Below, one piece after another: positions 43,985-53,142 of a stretch of 64,000 nucleotides of DNA. The notes under the pieces were generated by a model, which worked only from the letters and a program-made list of their open reading frames with translations, did not search any database and had not been told where the DNA came from. A program made the position numbers and the translations under genes. Numbering within the stretch: the stretch's first letter is position 1; every line of letters starts with the position of its first letter. The stretch is from Arsenicibacter rosenii (GTDB lineage: Bacteria > Bacteroidota > Bacteroidia > Cytophagales > Spirosomataceae): positions 62,001 to 126,000 of the forward strand of contig NZ_MORL01000014.1 of assembly GCF_001870735.1 (NCBI RefSeq), written 5' to 3'.

Positions 43985-44073
43985 GTTTGTCCGAAATAAT
44001 TACGTACCTTGTCTGGTAAAATCAATTAATAATTTCATTGACTAAGCAAAAAGCCTAACTATCTTTCCCTTAT

Positions 44074-45567
44074 ATGGAAACCCGATTGAAACCCAAAGAC
44101 ATGAGTGTTTGGCGGAAAAAACCGCTTGAGGCCTACGAGGCTGACATGAAAAAGAGTGAGCTGAAGCGCGTATTAACCCGTTGGGGATTAACCTCGCTGG
44201 GGATCGGTGCCGTAATCGGTGGTGGTATCTTCGTATTGACGGGGATTGCGGCTCACGATTGGGCTGGCCCGGCCCTTGCGCTGGCGTTTGTCCTTGCCGG
44301 GATTGCGTGTACGTTTGCTGCCCTTTGCTACGCCGAATTTGCTTCAATTCTGCCGGTAGAAGGGTCTGCCTATGCTTACTCCTACGGTACAGTTGGTGAG
44401 ATTTTTGCCTGGTTTATTGGCTGGAACCTTATTCTGGAATACATGATGGGAGCCACCACGGTAGCGGTAAGCTGGTCGGGGTATTTTGAAAAACTGCTGC
44501 ACCTGTTCCATGCCGACCTGCCGATCTGGTTGATGAATGACCCGATTACCGCGCGGGAAAAAGCCGAAAAGCTGCGGGCTGCCGGTGAGGCTGTTCCCGA
44601 TTTTGCTTTCGCAATTAACCTGCCTGCGCTCCTGATCGTTTGGGTGGTAACCTATATTCTGGTAAAAGGAATTAAAGAAGCGGCCAGCACAAACAACCTG
44701 ATTGTTATTGTCAAAGTGGCCACCGTTATCTTTGTTATTGTTGTTGGTGCTTTCTACATAGACACCGCCAACTGGACACCATTCATCCCTGCGCCGGTAA
44801 CCGACGAGACCGGCCAGATTCACTATGGCTTTAATGGGATTGTAACGGCAGCCAGTATCGTGTTTTTTGCTTACATCGGTTTCGATGCGGTATCAACGCA
44901 GGCCGGTGAAGCCATTAACCCGAAGAAAGACGTTCCGTTTGCGATCATTGCTTCCCTGATTATCTGTACGCTGTTGTACATCCTGGTTTCACTGGTTCTG
45001 ACGGGCATGGTGAAATACACAAACCTTGACCTGAAAGCACCGGTAGCGCAGGCCTTTGCCGATGCCGGTCTGACGTGGGCCGTTTACCTGATTACGATTG
45101 CCGCTATTGCCGGTCTGACATCGGTAATGCTCGTGATGATGCTGGGCCAGACGCGTATCTTCTTAGGTATGGCCAAAGATGGTCTGCTGCCTAAATTCTT
45201 CAGCGCCGTGCACCCAACGTTCAAAACGCCGTGGAAAAGCACTATCCTGGTAGGTGGTATCGTGTCGGTTGTCGCTGCGTTGACACCGATTGACAAGGTA
45301 TCTGAGCTTTGTTCATCAGGAACGCTGCTTGCCTTTGCCATGATTTGCGGTGCGGTATGGTTGCTGCGCGTGCGGGAGCCGAATCTGGAGCGTCCGTACA
45401 GAACACCAGCCCTGCCGGTTGTCGCTACACTGGGTATCCTGGCAAACCTGTACCTGATGTGGAACCTGCGCGTAGATACAAAAATCGCGTTTGTGGTTTG
45501 GGGTTCACTAGGGCTGATCGTTTACTTCCTCTACGGCCGTAGACACAGCAATTTGAATAAGGACTAA
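44074..45567 (+). CDS. APC-family amino acid permease
   Basis: A 497-residue inner-membrane permease of the APC superfamily, CAT-like branch (cationic or general amino acids). N-terminal cytoplasmic region, then LTSLGIGAVIGGGIFVLTGI (helix 1 with the unwound GIGAVIGGGIF motif), AALCYAEFASILPVEGSAYA and a later IVFFAYIGFDAVSTQAGEAI followed by NPKKDVPFAI. About 12-14 helices. Substrate specificity cannot be deduced. It appears monocistronic, closed by a terminator. Confidence 0.93.
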   Translation: METRLKPKDMSVWRKKPLEAYEADMKKSELKRVLTRWGLTSLGIGAVIGGGIFVLTGIAAHDWAGPALALAFVLAGIACTFAALCYAEFASILPVEGSAYAYSYGTVGEIFAWFIGWNLILEYMMGATTVAVSWSGYFEKLLHLFHADLPIWLMNDPITAREKAEKLRAAGEAVPDFAFAINLPALLIVWVVTYILVKGIKEAASTNNLIVIVKVATVIFVIVVGAFYIDTANWTPFIPAPVTDETGQIHYGFNGIVTAASIVFFAYIGFDAVSTQAGEAINPKKDVPFAIIASLIICTLLYILVSLVLTGMVKYTNLDLKAPVAQAFADAGLTWAVYLITIAAIAGLTSVMLVMMLGQTRIFLGMAKDGLLPKFFSAVHPTFKTPWKSTILVGGIVSVVAALTPIDKVSELCSSGTLLAFAMICGAVWLLRVREPNLERPYRTPALPVVATLGILANLYLMWNLRVDTKIAFVVWGSLGLIVYFLYGRRHSNLNKD

Positions 45568-45585
45568 AAAAAAGAGCATAATAAA

Positions 45586-45623
45586 GCAAACGGACGGCAG
45601 CCTTAAAACTGTCGTCCGTTTGC
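45586..45623. terminator. bidirectional terminator, APC permease / CBS gene
   Basis: GCAAACGGACG (45586-45596) pairs with CGTCCGTTTGC (45613-45623), extended inward by GCAG/CTGT. A- and T-rich sequences flank it (AAAAAAAA at 45566, GTTTT at 45624). It lies between converging genes. Confidence 0.75.
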
Positions 45624-45626
45624 GTT

Positions 45627-47018
45627 TTAGACGGTCATGGCAGCGAGCAAATCGGCCTGTGTGATGATATGCACCTGCTCTTTTTCGTCGCGGACAAGCA
45701 GAGCCTTGTTCTCACGGTCGATCAGTGACGACAGCACATCGACGGTGTTATCAAGCCCCACAAACTTAAAGGGTTTGTCCATAACTTCTTCGACGGTCCG
45801 GTCTTTAATACTCGGGTCTTCAATCAGCTTGTTGAGAATGGTAGAGTCGGTCAGGCTACCCACAATGTGATCGTTTTCGTCGACAACCGGCAATTGCGAA
45901 ATGCTGTGGCGGTTGAGAACCTGAATGGCCTGGGCGATGGTAACGCTTTTGCCAAGGGTCGTCAGCATGGAGGGCTGCTCACCGCCGCGATGCGATTTAC
46001 TGTGGATGATATCACGGGCCGTCTTAAAGGTCCGGTCTTCCAGAAAGCCGTGGTCCTTCATCCAGACATCATTGTAAATTTTGGCCAGGTAGCGGGTCCC
46101 GTGGTCGGGCAGGATAATGACCATCACATCGTCGGCGGTCAGGTGATCGCGGGCCCATTCGAGCGCGCCGTGCACGGCCGAGCCGCACGACCAACCGACA
46201 AACAACCCTTCTTCGCGCGATAACCGGCGGGCCATAATCGCCGCGTCTTTATCGGTCACCTTCACGAACTGGTCGATCAGGCTGAAATCAACGTTTTGCG
46301 GCAGAATGTCTTCGCCGATGCCTTCGGTCAGATACGGATAAATCTCCCCTTCGTCGAAAACGCCGGTTTCCTTATATTTCTTGAAGACGGAGCCGTACGT
46401 ATCAATCCCGACAGAAACGACATCCGGATTTTTTTCTTTCAGAAACTTAGCTGTGCCGCAGAGTGTACCGCCGGTGCCGACACCCGCGGCCAGATGGGTA
46501 ATGCGCCCGTCGGTATCGCGCCAGATCTCGGGGCCTGTCGTATCGTAGTGCGCGGCAGCATTCGATAGGTTATCGTATTGATTCGGGTACAGCGAGTTGG
46601 GAATTTCGCGGTTAAGGCGTTTGGCCACAGAATAGTACGAACGCGGATCATCGGGAGAAACGTTGGTCGGGCACACGATGACCTCCGCTCCGACTGCCCG
46701 CAGGATGTCGATTTTTTCCTTCGACTGTTTGTCGGCCATGGTAAAGATGCACTTATAGCCTTTGCCGATGGCTGCCAGAGCGAGGCCCATGCCGGTATTG
46801 CCGCTCGTACCTTCGATGATGGTGCCGCCGGGTTTAATGATGCCACGGGCTTCGGCGTCTTCGATCATCCGGATGGCGATGCGGTCTTTGACTGAGTTGC
46901 CAGGGTTAAAGTACTCGACTTTAGCCAGAATCGTACCCTGAATGCCGCGGGTAACTTTATTTAGCTTGACTAACGGCGTATTGCCGATGGTGTCAACGAT
47001 TGACGCATGGTAATTCAT
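45627..47018 (-). CDS. cystathionine beta-synthase (PLP domain plus CBS pair)
   Basis: A 463-residue fold-type II PLP enzyme with a C-terminal CBS pair. The PLP Lys is in YFNPGNSVKDRIAIRM and the phosphate-binding loop is GTSGNTGMG. TGGTLCGTAKFLKE follows, and YPYLTEGIGEDILPQN is typical of CBS. From about residue 335 there are two CBS motifs (TIAQAIQVLNRHSISQLPVV followed by DENDHIVGSLTD; TVDVLSSLIDRENKALLVRD). It condenses serine and homocysteine; O-acetylserine sulfhydrylase activity is an alternative. Length fits bacterial CBS. Confidence 0.9.
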   Translation of the reverse strand: MNYHASIVDTIGNTPLVKLNKVTRGIQGTILAKVEYFNPGNSVKDRIAIRMIEDAEARGIIKPGGTIIEGTSGNTGMGLALAAIGKGYKCIFTMADKQSKEKIDILRAVGAEVIVCPTNVSPDDPRSYYSVAKRLNREIPNSLYPNQYDNLSNAAAHYDTTGPEIWRDTDGRITHLAAGVGTGGTLCGTAKFLKEKNPDVVSVGIDTYGSVFKKYKETGVFDEGEIYPYLTEGIGEDILPQNVDFSLIDQFVKVTDKDAAIMARRLSREEGLFVGWSCGSAVHGALEWARDHLTADDVMVIILPDHGTRYLAKIYNDVWMKDHGFLEDRTFKTARDIIHSKSHRGGEQPSMLTTLGKSVTIAQAIQVLNRHSISQLPVVDENDHIVGSLTDSTILNKLIEDPSIKDRTVEEVMDKPFKFVGLDNTVDVLSSLIDRENKALLVRDEKEQVHIITQADLLAAMTV

Positions 47019-47050
47019 GGTTCCTGCTGGTTTTGTTGAATGAAGTGTAT

Positions 47051-47151
47051 TCCGTTACCAACGCGCTTCAGCTTCAGCATACGGGTAACGGAGTCTGTAT
47101 GGTGCAAGTGTACGGATTTTTACCTTAACTCCTGATGGTCGCCCTCAGGAG
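47051..47151 (-). promoter_or_regulatory. two hairpins in the leader of the cystathionine beta-synthase gene
   Basis: TCCGTTACC (47051-47059) pairs with GGTAACGGA (47084-47092), and CTCCTGA (47129-47135) with TCAGGAG (47145-47151). Both lie in the 292-bp gap shared with sucA and would be in the mRNA leader of the minus-strand gene. I could not match them to a known riboswitch class. Confidence 0.35.
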
Positions 47152-47248
47152 CTTACTTTATGTAAAACAACTTATCCGCCAAAACTTTTGTTGTGCCTGA
47201 GAAGCAATGGATTCGTCTATAGTTTATTTGCATAAAAAGGCAAAATTT

Positions 47249-47282
47249 TTGCGAACTACTTCGGACGTATACCGTAACTTTG
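47249..47282 (+). promoter_or_regulatory. sucAB promoter
   Basis: TTG (47249-47251), 23-bp spacer, then TAACTTTG (47275-47282), an exact TAnnTTTG element. It lies 28 bp before the ATG at 47311. Confidence 0.6.
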
Positions 47283-47310
47283 CGAGTTGAATACTGACGC
47301 GTTGTTTTTT

Positions 47311-50100
47311 ATGGATAAATTTTCGTATATAGCTAACTCAGAAGCTGCTTACGTCGATCAGTTGTATCAGGCGTATAAGCAGAACCCGACCTCGGTCGAT
47401 GAAAGCTGGCAGAAATTTTTTGAAGGATTTGAATTTTCGCTTACCTACGGGGAAAACGCCCCGTCAGGGCTCACAAACGGAAATGGCAATGGTAAGGCTG
47501 CGGTTGCTGCTAATGGCACTGCAACAGCCTCTGGTACAGTTGATAAAGCACACGTAGAGAAAGAACTGAAAGTTCGTAACCTGATTCTTGGTTACCGCTC
47601 CCGTGGTCACCTCCTTTCGAAAACAAACCCGATCCGCGAACGGAAAGATCGTCAGCCGCTGCTTGATTTAAGCGATTTTGGCCTGACAGAAGCCGATCTG
47701 GATACTACATTTGAAGCAGCAACTCAATTACGGACCGGCATCGGCCCGTCGACGCTGCGGGTAATCCTTGATACCTTAAAGACTGTTTATACCGGTCCGA
47801 TCGGCTTCGAATACATGTACATTCGGGAACCGGCCGTATTGGAGTGGTTTAAAAATAAGATTGAGAAAGAATGGCCTACCTACAAGCCATCTATCAATGA
47901 GAAAACGCGTATTCTGACAAAACTGAACGAAGCAGTCGTTTTCGAAAACTTCCTGCATACCAAATATCTTGGCCAGAAGCGTTTCTCGCTGGAAGGCGGC
48001 GAAACAACCATTGCCGCCCTTGACGCGATGATTACGCAGGCGGCGGATATGGGTGTGGAAGAAATCATGATCGGTATGGCCCACCGCGGTCGTCTGAACG
48101 TGCTGGCAAATACCCTTGGTAAAACCTACGACGCGATCTTCAACGAATTCGAAGGAAACCTGCCGGAAGAAGTATACGGTGATGGTGACGTTAAATACCA
48201 CATCGGGTACTCAAGCCAGCAAACAACGCCGAACGGTAAAACCATTAACCTGAAACTGGCACCAAACCCGTCGCATCTCGAAGCCGTTAATCCGGTAGTC
48301 GAAGGCTTTGTGCGGGCCCGTGCCGACGGACATTTCGGCAGCGATTACGATAAGGTAATGCCGGTACTGATCCATGGTGATGCCGCCTTTGCCGGTCAGG
48401 GTATCGTATACGAAGTAACCCAGATGTCGAAACTGAACGGTTATCACACGGGTGGTACCTTCCATTTTGTGATCAACAACCAGGTCGGTTTTACAACAGA
48501 CTGGGAAGACGCCCGTTCGTCGATTTATTGTTCGGACGTTGCCAAAATCATCGACGCGCCGGTACTACACGTAAACGGTGACGATCCTGAGGCGGTTGTT
48601 TTCTGTATGAAACTGGCCGTGGAGTTCCGTGAGCAGTTCAACCGCGATATTTTCGTCGATATGGTGTGCTACCGCCGTCACGGACACAACGAGTCAGACG
48701 AGCCTAAATTTACGCAGCCGACGTTGTATAACCTGATCGGTAAACATCAGAACCCACGCGAGCTTTACAACAAGCAGTTGATTGAGCGCGGTGAAGTGGA
48801 TGCGGAACTGGCCGGTAAAATGGATGCGGAGTTTAAGGCTATGCTGCAGGATCGGCTGGATCTGGTGAAGCAGAAAGCCCTGCCATACAAGTATCCGAAA
48901 ATGGAACAGGAATGGCGGAGCCTGCAACGGGCAACGCCGGCCGACTTTGACCAGTCGCCGGAAACGGGCGTTGCGCTTGAGCAGCTGGAAAAAATCGGTC
49001 AGGCACTGGTGAAAGTACCGGAAGGCTTCAAACCGCTGAAGCAGATTGAAAAGCTGCTGAAAGACCGCCAGACTATGTTGTTCGAAACGAAACAAGTTAA
49101 CTGGGGAACTGCTGAACTGCTTGCGTATGGCTCGATTCTGACCGAAGGTAAGGTTGTGCGGCTAAGCGGCCAGGACGTTCAGCGGGGGACTTTCTCGCAC
49201 CGTCATGCCGTTCTGCACGATGTTGAAACCAACGAATCATACAACAGCCTGAACTACATCCAGCAGGATCAGGAGAGCTTCAATGTCTATAACTCGCTGC
49301 TTTCTGAATATGGTGTATTAGGGTTTGAATTCGGTTATGCCCTGGCAAACCCGAATGCCCTGGTCATCTGGGAAGCGCAGTTCGGGGATTTCTCAAACGG
49401 CGCTCAGGTTATGATCGACCAGTTTATTTCGTGTTGTGAAACCAAGTGGAACCGCATGAATGGTCTGGTACTGTTATTGCCGCATGGTTACGAAGGACAG
49501 GGGCCTGAGCACTCAAATGCCCGCCCTGAGCGGTATCTGCAGCTGTGTGCCGAGAACAATATGATTGTCGCCAACGTAACCACACCGGCAAACCTGTTCC
49601 ATATGATGCGTCGTCAGCTCACATGGACGTTCCGGAAGCCGCTGGTTGTTATGTCGCCGAAGTCATTGCTGCGCCATCCGCAGGTTGTATCGCCGCTGGA
49701 AGACCTGACTAAAGGCAGCTTCCAGGAAGTAATCGGTGATACAACAGTAGACCCGAAAAAGGTAAAACGGGTATTGCTGTGTACCGGTAAAGTGTACTAC
49801 GAACTGAACGAAAAACGTACGGCCGACAAGCGCGACGACGTGGCTATCGTTCGTCTGGAACAATTGGCTCCCCTGCCGAAAAAGCAACTGGAAGCCGTGT
49901 TGGGTCAGTACAAAAAAGCCGATCTGGTGTGGGTTCAGGAAGAGCCGGAAAACATGGGCTACTGGACATACCTGATGCGTGTTGCATCCGATCTGAAACT
50001 GCGGGTAGTCTCACGCCATGCCGCAGCGTCGCCAGCAACGGGCTACTCAAAAATGCATGCCAAAGAACAAGCTGAATTAGTTAATAAAGCGTTTGAATAA
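47311..50100 (+). CDS. sucA: 2-oxoglutarate dehydrogenase E1 component
   Basis: A 929-residue thiamine-diphosphate-dependent E1 of the 2-oxoglutarate dehydrogenase complex in the TCA cycle. N-terminal E2-binding helix: YIANSEAAYVDQLYQAYKQN followed by PTSVDESWQKFF. Core: MIGMAHRGRLNVLANTLGKT, HGDAAFAGQGIVYEVTQMSK and DMVCYRRHGHNESDEPKFTQ. A Gly/Asn/Ala-rich linker (TNGNGNGKAAVAANGTATAS) follows the N-terminus. ATG 47311 (MDKFSYIANSEAAY) was chosen; an upstream TTG at 47287 lies too near the promoter. sucB follows after a 76-bp gap. Confidence 0.97.
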   Translation: MDKFSYIANSEAAYVDQLYQAYKQNPTSVDESWQKFFEGFEFSLTYGENAPSGLTNGNGNGKAAVAANGTATASGTVDKAHVEKELKVRNLILGYRSRGHLLSKTNPIRERKDRQPLLDLSDFGLTEADLDTTFEAATQLRTGIGPSTLRVILDTLKTVYTGPIGFEYMYIREPAVLEWFKNKIEKEWPTYKPSINEKTRILTKLNEAVVFENFLHTKYLGQKRFSLEGGETTIAALDAMITQAADMGVEEIMIGMAHRGRLNVLANTLGKTYDAIFNEFEGNLPEEVYGDGDVKYHIGYSSQQTTPNGKTINLKLAPNPSHLEAVNPVVEGFVRARADGHFGSDYDKVMPVLIHGDAAFAGQGIVYEVTQMSKLNGYHTGGTFHFVINNQVGFTTDWEDARSSIYCSDVAKIIDAPVLHVNGDDPEAVVFCMKLAVEFREQFNRDIFVDMVCYRRHGHNESDEPKFTQPTLYNLIGKHQNPRELYNKQLIERGEVDAELAGKMDAEFKAMLQDRLDLVKQKALPYKYPKMEQEWRSLQRATPADFDQSPETGVALEQLEKIGQALVKVPEGFKPLKQIEKLLKDRQTMLFETKQVNWGTAELLAYGSILTEGKVVRLSGQDVQRGTFSHRHAVLHDVETNESYNSLNYIQQDQESFNVYNSLLSEYGVLGFEFGYALANPNALVIWEAQFGDFSNGAQVMIDQFISCCETKWNRMNGLVLLLPHGYEGQGPEHSNARPERYLQLCAENNMIVANVTTPANLFHMMRRQLTWTFRKPLVVMSPKSLLRHPQVVSPLEDLTKGSFQEVIGDTTVDPKKVKRVLLCTGKVYYELNEKRTADKRDDVAIVRLEQLAPLPKKQLEAVLGQYKKADLVWVQEEPENMGYWTYLMRVASDLKLRVVSRHAAASPATGYSKMHAKEQAELVNKAFE

Positions 50101-50120
50101 ATGTAAGTGAGTAATGAAAG

Positions 50121-50152
50121 CGGGCTGTTAACAAATGTCGACGGCCCGTTTT
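50121..50152 (+). terminator. intercistronic hairpin between sucA and sucB
   Basis: CGGGCTGT (50121-50128) pairs with ACGGCCCG (50141-50148) including one G-T pair, followed by TTTTC. It may attenuate read-through from sucA into sucB; it also holds the first in-frame ATG (50135). Confidence 0.45.
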
Positions 50153-50176
50153 CTGGACCACGAACCACTAAACAAT

Positions 50177-51754
50177 ATGGCCGTTGAAATAAAAGTCCCC
50201 TCGGTAGGGGAATCAATTACGGAAGTTACTGTCGGCGCCTGGCGTAAAAAAGAAGGCGATTATGTAAAAGTGGACGAGGTCGTTTGCGACCTTGAATCCG
50301 ATAAGGCCACCTTTGAACTACCTGCCGAAGCAGAAGGGACTTTACACATTCTGGCTCAGGAAGGCGATGTATTGCCAATCGGAGCTGTTGTTTGTACCAT
50401 CGAACCAAGTGGTTCAACGCCATCTGCAGCTCCGGCAGCCCCGGCTCCTGCGGCTGAACCCGCCGCCGCTCCGGCGGCAGCTGCGGCCCCTGCCCCGGCT
50501 GCCGCTGCGGCGACCGCTCAGGTAGTCGATATGAAGGTACCTGCGGTTGGTGAGTCAATCACAGAAGTTACCATCGCTTCATGGAATAAGAAAGATGGCG
50601 ATCAGGTAGCACTTGACGAAGTGCTGTGTGAACTGGAGTCTGATAAGGCTACGTTTGAACTGCCTGCCGAAGCGGCCGGTACCCTGCGTATCGTTGCGGA
50701 AGCCGGTGCCACCCTGCCGATTGGCGCGGTTATCGCACGGATTGAAGTCGGTGCGGCTGCCTCACAGCCAGCTGCGGCTCCTGCACCAGCTGCTGCACCG
50801 GCGGCAGTAGCTCCAACAAACGGTCAGGCAGGTTATGCGGCTAACCATCCGTCTCCGGCCGCTGCCAAGATTCTGTCTGAAAAAGGCATTGATCCGCAGC
50901 AGGTTCAGGGTTCAGGTGTTGGCGGACGTATCACGAAAGAAGACGCGGCCAACGCTAAAGCTGCCCCTGCGCTACAGCCTGCCGCTGCCCCCGCTCCTGC
51001 CAAACCTGCAGCGACTCCTGCGCCAGCACCTGCTGCTGCGCCGGTTGCCGGTGCACGTGGACAGCGTCGGGAGAAAATGACGTCACTGCGGAAAACAATC
51101 GCCCGTCGTCTGGTAGCGGTGAAAAACGAAACGGCAATGCTGACTACCTTCAATGAGGTAGATATGAAGCCGGTAATGGATCTCCGCAACAAGTTTAAAG
51201 ACAAGTTCAAGGAGAAACATGGCGTAGGCTTAGGCTTTATGTCGTTCTTTACGAAAGCGGTTTGTATTGCCCTGCGGGACTTCCCGGCCGTAAATGCGAT
51301 GATCGATGGCGATCAGATTGTATTCAACGACTACTGCGATATTTCGATTGCGGTATCTACAGAACGTGGTCTGGTGGTGCCGGTTGTGCGGAATGCCGAC
51401 CAAATGAGCTTTGCTCAGATCGAAAAAGAAATCATCCGTCTGGCCGGTCTGGCACGTGACAACAAACTGACAATCGATCAGATGCAGGGTGGTACGTTCA
51501 CGATCACGAACGGTGGTATCTTCGGCTCAATGCTGTCGACACCAATCATCAACGCTCCGCAGTCGGCGATTCTGGGTATGCACAATATTGTAGAACGTCC
51601 GGTTGTCGTAAACGGTGAAATCGTTGTTCGTCCGATCATGTACGTGGCCCTGTCTTACGACCACCGCATTATCGACGGTAAAGAATCGGTAGGCTTCCTG
51701 GTGCGTGTAAAACAAATCCTTGAAGATCCTTCCCGGTTGTTATTCGACATGTAA
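50177..51754 (+). CDS. sucB: 2-oxoglutarate dehydrogenase E2 (dihydrolipoyl succinyltransferase), two lipoyl domains
   Basis: A 525-residue E2 subunit. Two lipoyl domains lie at about residues 1-80 and 120-200, each with an ESDKATFEL lipoyl-lysine motif. They are separated by Ala/Pro linkers, then a peripheral subunit-binding domain ([20 protein letters not shown] followed by [12 protein letters not shown]) and the catalytic core ending [20 protein letters not shown], with the catalytic His. E. coli SucB has only one lipoyl domain. ATG 50177 ([14 protein letters not shown]) was preferred to the in-frame ATG at 50135, which lies in the hairpin. A strong terminator follows. Confidence 0.95.
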   Translation: MAVEIKVPSVGESITEVTVGAWRKKEGDYVKVDEVVCDLESDKATFELPAEAEGTLHILAQEGDVLPIGAVVCTIEPSGSTPSAAPAAPAPAAEPAAAPAAAAAPAPAAAAATAQVVDMKVPAVGESITEVTIASWNKKDGDQVALDEVLCELESDKATFELPAEAAGTLRIVAEAGATLPIGAVIARIEVGAAASQPAAAPAPAAAPAAVAPTNGQAGYAANHPSPAAAKILSEKGIDPQQVQGSGVGGRITKEDAANAKAAPALQPAAAPAPAKPAATPAPAPAAAPVAGARGQRREKMTSLRKTIARRLVAVKNETAMLTTFNEVDMKPVMDLRNKFKDKFKEKHGVGLGFMSFFTKAVCIALRDFPAVNAMIDGDQIVFNDYCDISIAVSTERGLVVPVVRNADQMSFAQIEKEIIRLAGLARDNKLTIDQMQGGTFTITNGGIFGSMLSTPIINAPQSAILGMHNIVERPVVVNGEIVVRPIMYVALSYDHRIIDGKESVGFLVRVKQILEDPSRLLFDM

Positions 51755-51763
51755 TAAATACGG

Positions 51764-51789
51764 AAAAGGCCCCGCAAGGGGCCTTTTTT
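51764..51789 (+). terminator. rho-independent terminator of sucAB
   Basis: AAAAGGCCCC, GCAA tetraloop, GGGGCCTTTT (51764-51787), followed by more T. It also faces the minus-strand hydrolase gene ending at 51788. Confidence 0.9.
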
Positions 51790-53047
51790 ATAACTCTACT
51801 TCACCGTCTTCCTCATTGACACCGTGAGGACTTCCGTGAAGCACATCAACCAGTTCTTTCACGCGGTATACGCTTTTGTTGTATTTGTTGCCCAGCATAA
51901 TAATGACGTATTCGTCTTTAGGGCTAAACCAGAACATCGTATTGTAGCCTTTCCACCAGCCTGTATGGTAGATAAATTCCGGCTCATTCAGGTCATTTAG
52001 CTGCATCCGGAAGCCGTAGCCGTAGTTTTTGGCTCCCTTCTTCTCAAAACTGCGCGGAATAAAGGCTTCAGCGAGTGTTTTGCGTGTAAGCACACAATCT
52101 CCGTTTAACGCCCGATACCAGCGGAAAAGGTCGCTAATGGTCGAATAAACGCCTTTGTCGCCTACAACGTCGTCGTAATAGTCTTTGGGTATGCGCCGGT
52201 TCCATTGATACCCTGCGGTCCGGTAGCGATTAATCGAATCGTTTTGGGTAGTGGCAACAAAGGTATTGCGCATGCCGAGCGGTTCAAATATGTTTTTCCG
52301 GATGAAGGTCTCGAACGGTTGTCCGGTGGCTTTTTCAACGATAGAAGCCAACACCATGTAGTTTGTGTTGGAATAGCTGAAATTACGGCCGGGAACGTTG
52401 TAAGGCTTTGGCGTTGGTTGGACCGTTGCAAACCAATGCATAATGGTCGCATTGGTTGGATAAGGCTTTTCTTTCTTATAAAAGTTAACCTTCATGCTGT
52501 CGTCAAACGCGTAGGCATAATTGGGCAGGCCGCTCCGGTGGCTCAGCAAATCGCGGATGGTAATGCCATGGTAAGGAAAATCCGGGTAGAATTTCTGGAT
52601 AGTATCCTCCAGCGAGAGCTTTTTGGCTTCGATCAGTTTTAAGACACCAACAGCCGTGAAGGTTTTTGATAATGAAGCCAGCTGGAATTTAGAATCGGGA
52701 ATCAACGAATCGCGGCAGCTCTTCTCGAAGTGGCCGAAACCAAAGCATTTCTGGTAGAGAACAACGCCTTTCTGGGCAATCAGTACGTTGCCGTTAAACC
52801 CCCCTCTTACCTTCTGCTGAATGATTTCATCAATTTTCCGGATTTTATCATCTGCCTGGATGGACTGGCGGATGGAGGCTTCTTCGGTTGAACTCAGTTT
52901 CTGGCCATCAGCACAATTGTTCATGGCCTGAGCTGACCGATTCAACTGATTCTGCCCGCTTTGGTTACAGGCAATGCTGGTAAGAATAATACCGGTAAAC
53001 GTAACCCAATGATGAATGAGTGTTCTCAACACAATCCGTCCCTTCAC
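51788..53047 (-). CDS. serine hydrolase, beta-lactamase/class C family
   Basis: A 419-residue protein of the beta-lactamase / D-alanyl-D-alanine carboxypeptidase-like family. The SxxK motif is in FQLASLSKTFTAVGVLKLIE, the Y-x-N motif is NFSYSNTNYMVLASIVE, and the C-terminal box is IYHTGWWKGYNTMFWF. The N-terminus (TLIHHWVTFTGIILTSIACN) looks like a signal ending in a possible lipobox Cys, so it may be a lipoprotein; the -3 position is Ser, not the usual Leu, so this is uncertain. A role as a peptidoglycan or ester hydrolase is possible. Confidence 0.88.
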   Translation of the reverse strand: MKGRIVLRTLIHHWVTFTGIILTSIACNQSGQNQLNRSAQAMNNCADGQKLSSTEEASIRQSIQADDKIRKIDEIIQQKVRGGFNGNVLIAQKGVVLYQKCFGFGHFEKSCRDSLIPDSKFQLASLSKTFTAVGVLKLIEAKKLSLEDTIQKFYPDFPYHGITIRDLLSHRSGLPNYAYAFDDSMKVNFYKKEKPYPTNATIMHWFATVQPTPKPYNVPGRNFSYSNTNYMVLASIVEKATGQPFETFIRKNIFEPLGMRNTFVATTQNDSINRYRTAGYQWNRRIPKDYYDDVVGDKGVYSTISDLFRWYRALNGDCVLTRKTLAEAFIPRSFEKKGAKNYGYGFRMQLNDLNEPEFIYHTGWWKGYNTMFWFSPKDEYVIIMLGNKYNKSVYRVKELVDVLHGSPHGVNEEDGEVEL

Positions 53048-53142
53048 TATTAATTAAATAGACTAAAACTAACTATTTACAAAAATATTGATTTAGGACA
53101 CGAACGCAAGCGAAAAATGAGGCCTGTAAACAGAAAAGAAGC

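Noticed and set aside
47051-47151. SAM riboswitch before the cystathionine beta-synthase gene
   Set aside because: Hairpins are present, but I could not match the conserved core of SAM-I, SAM-II or related classes.
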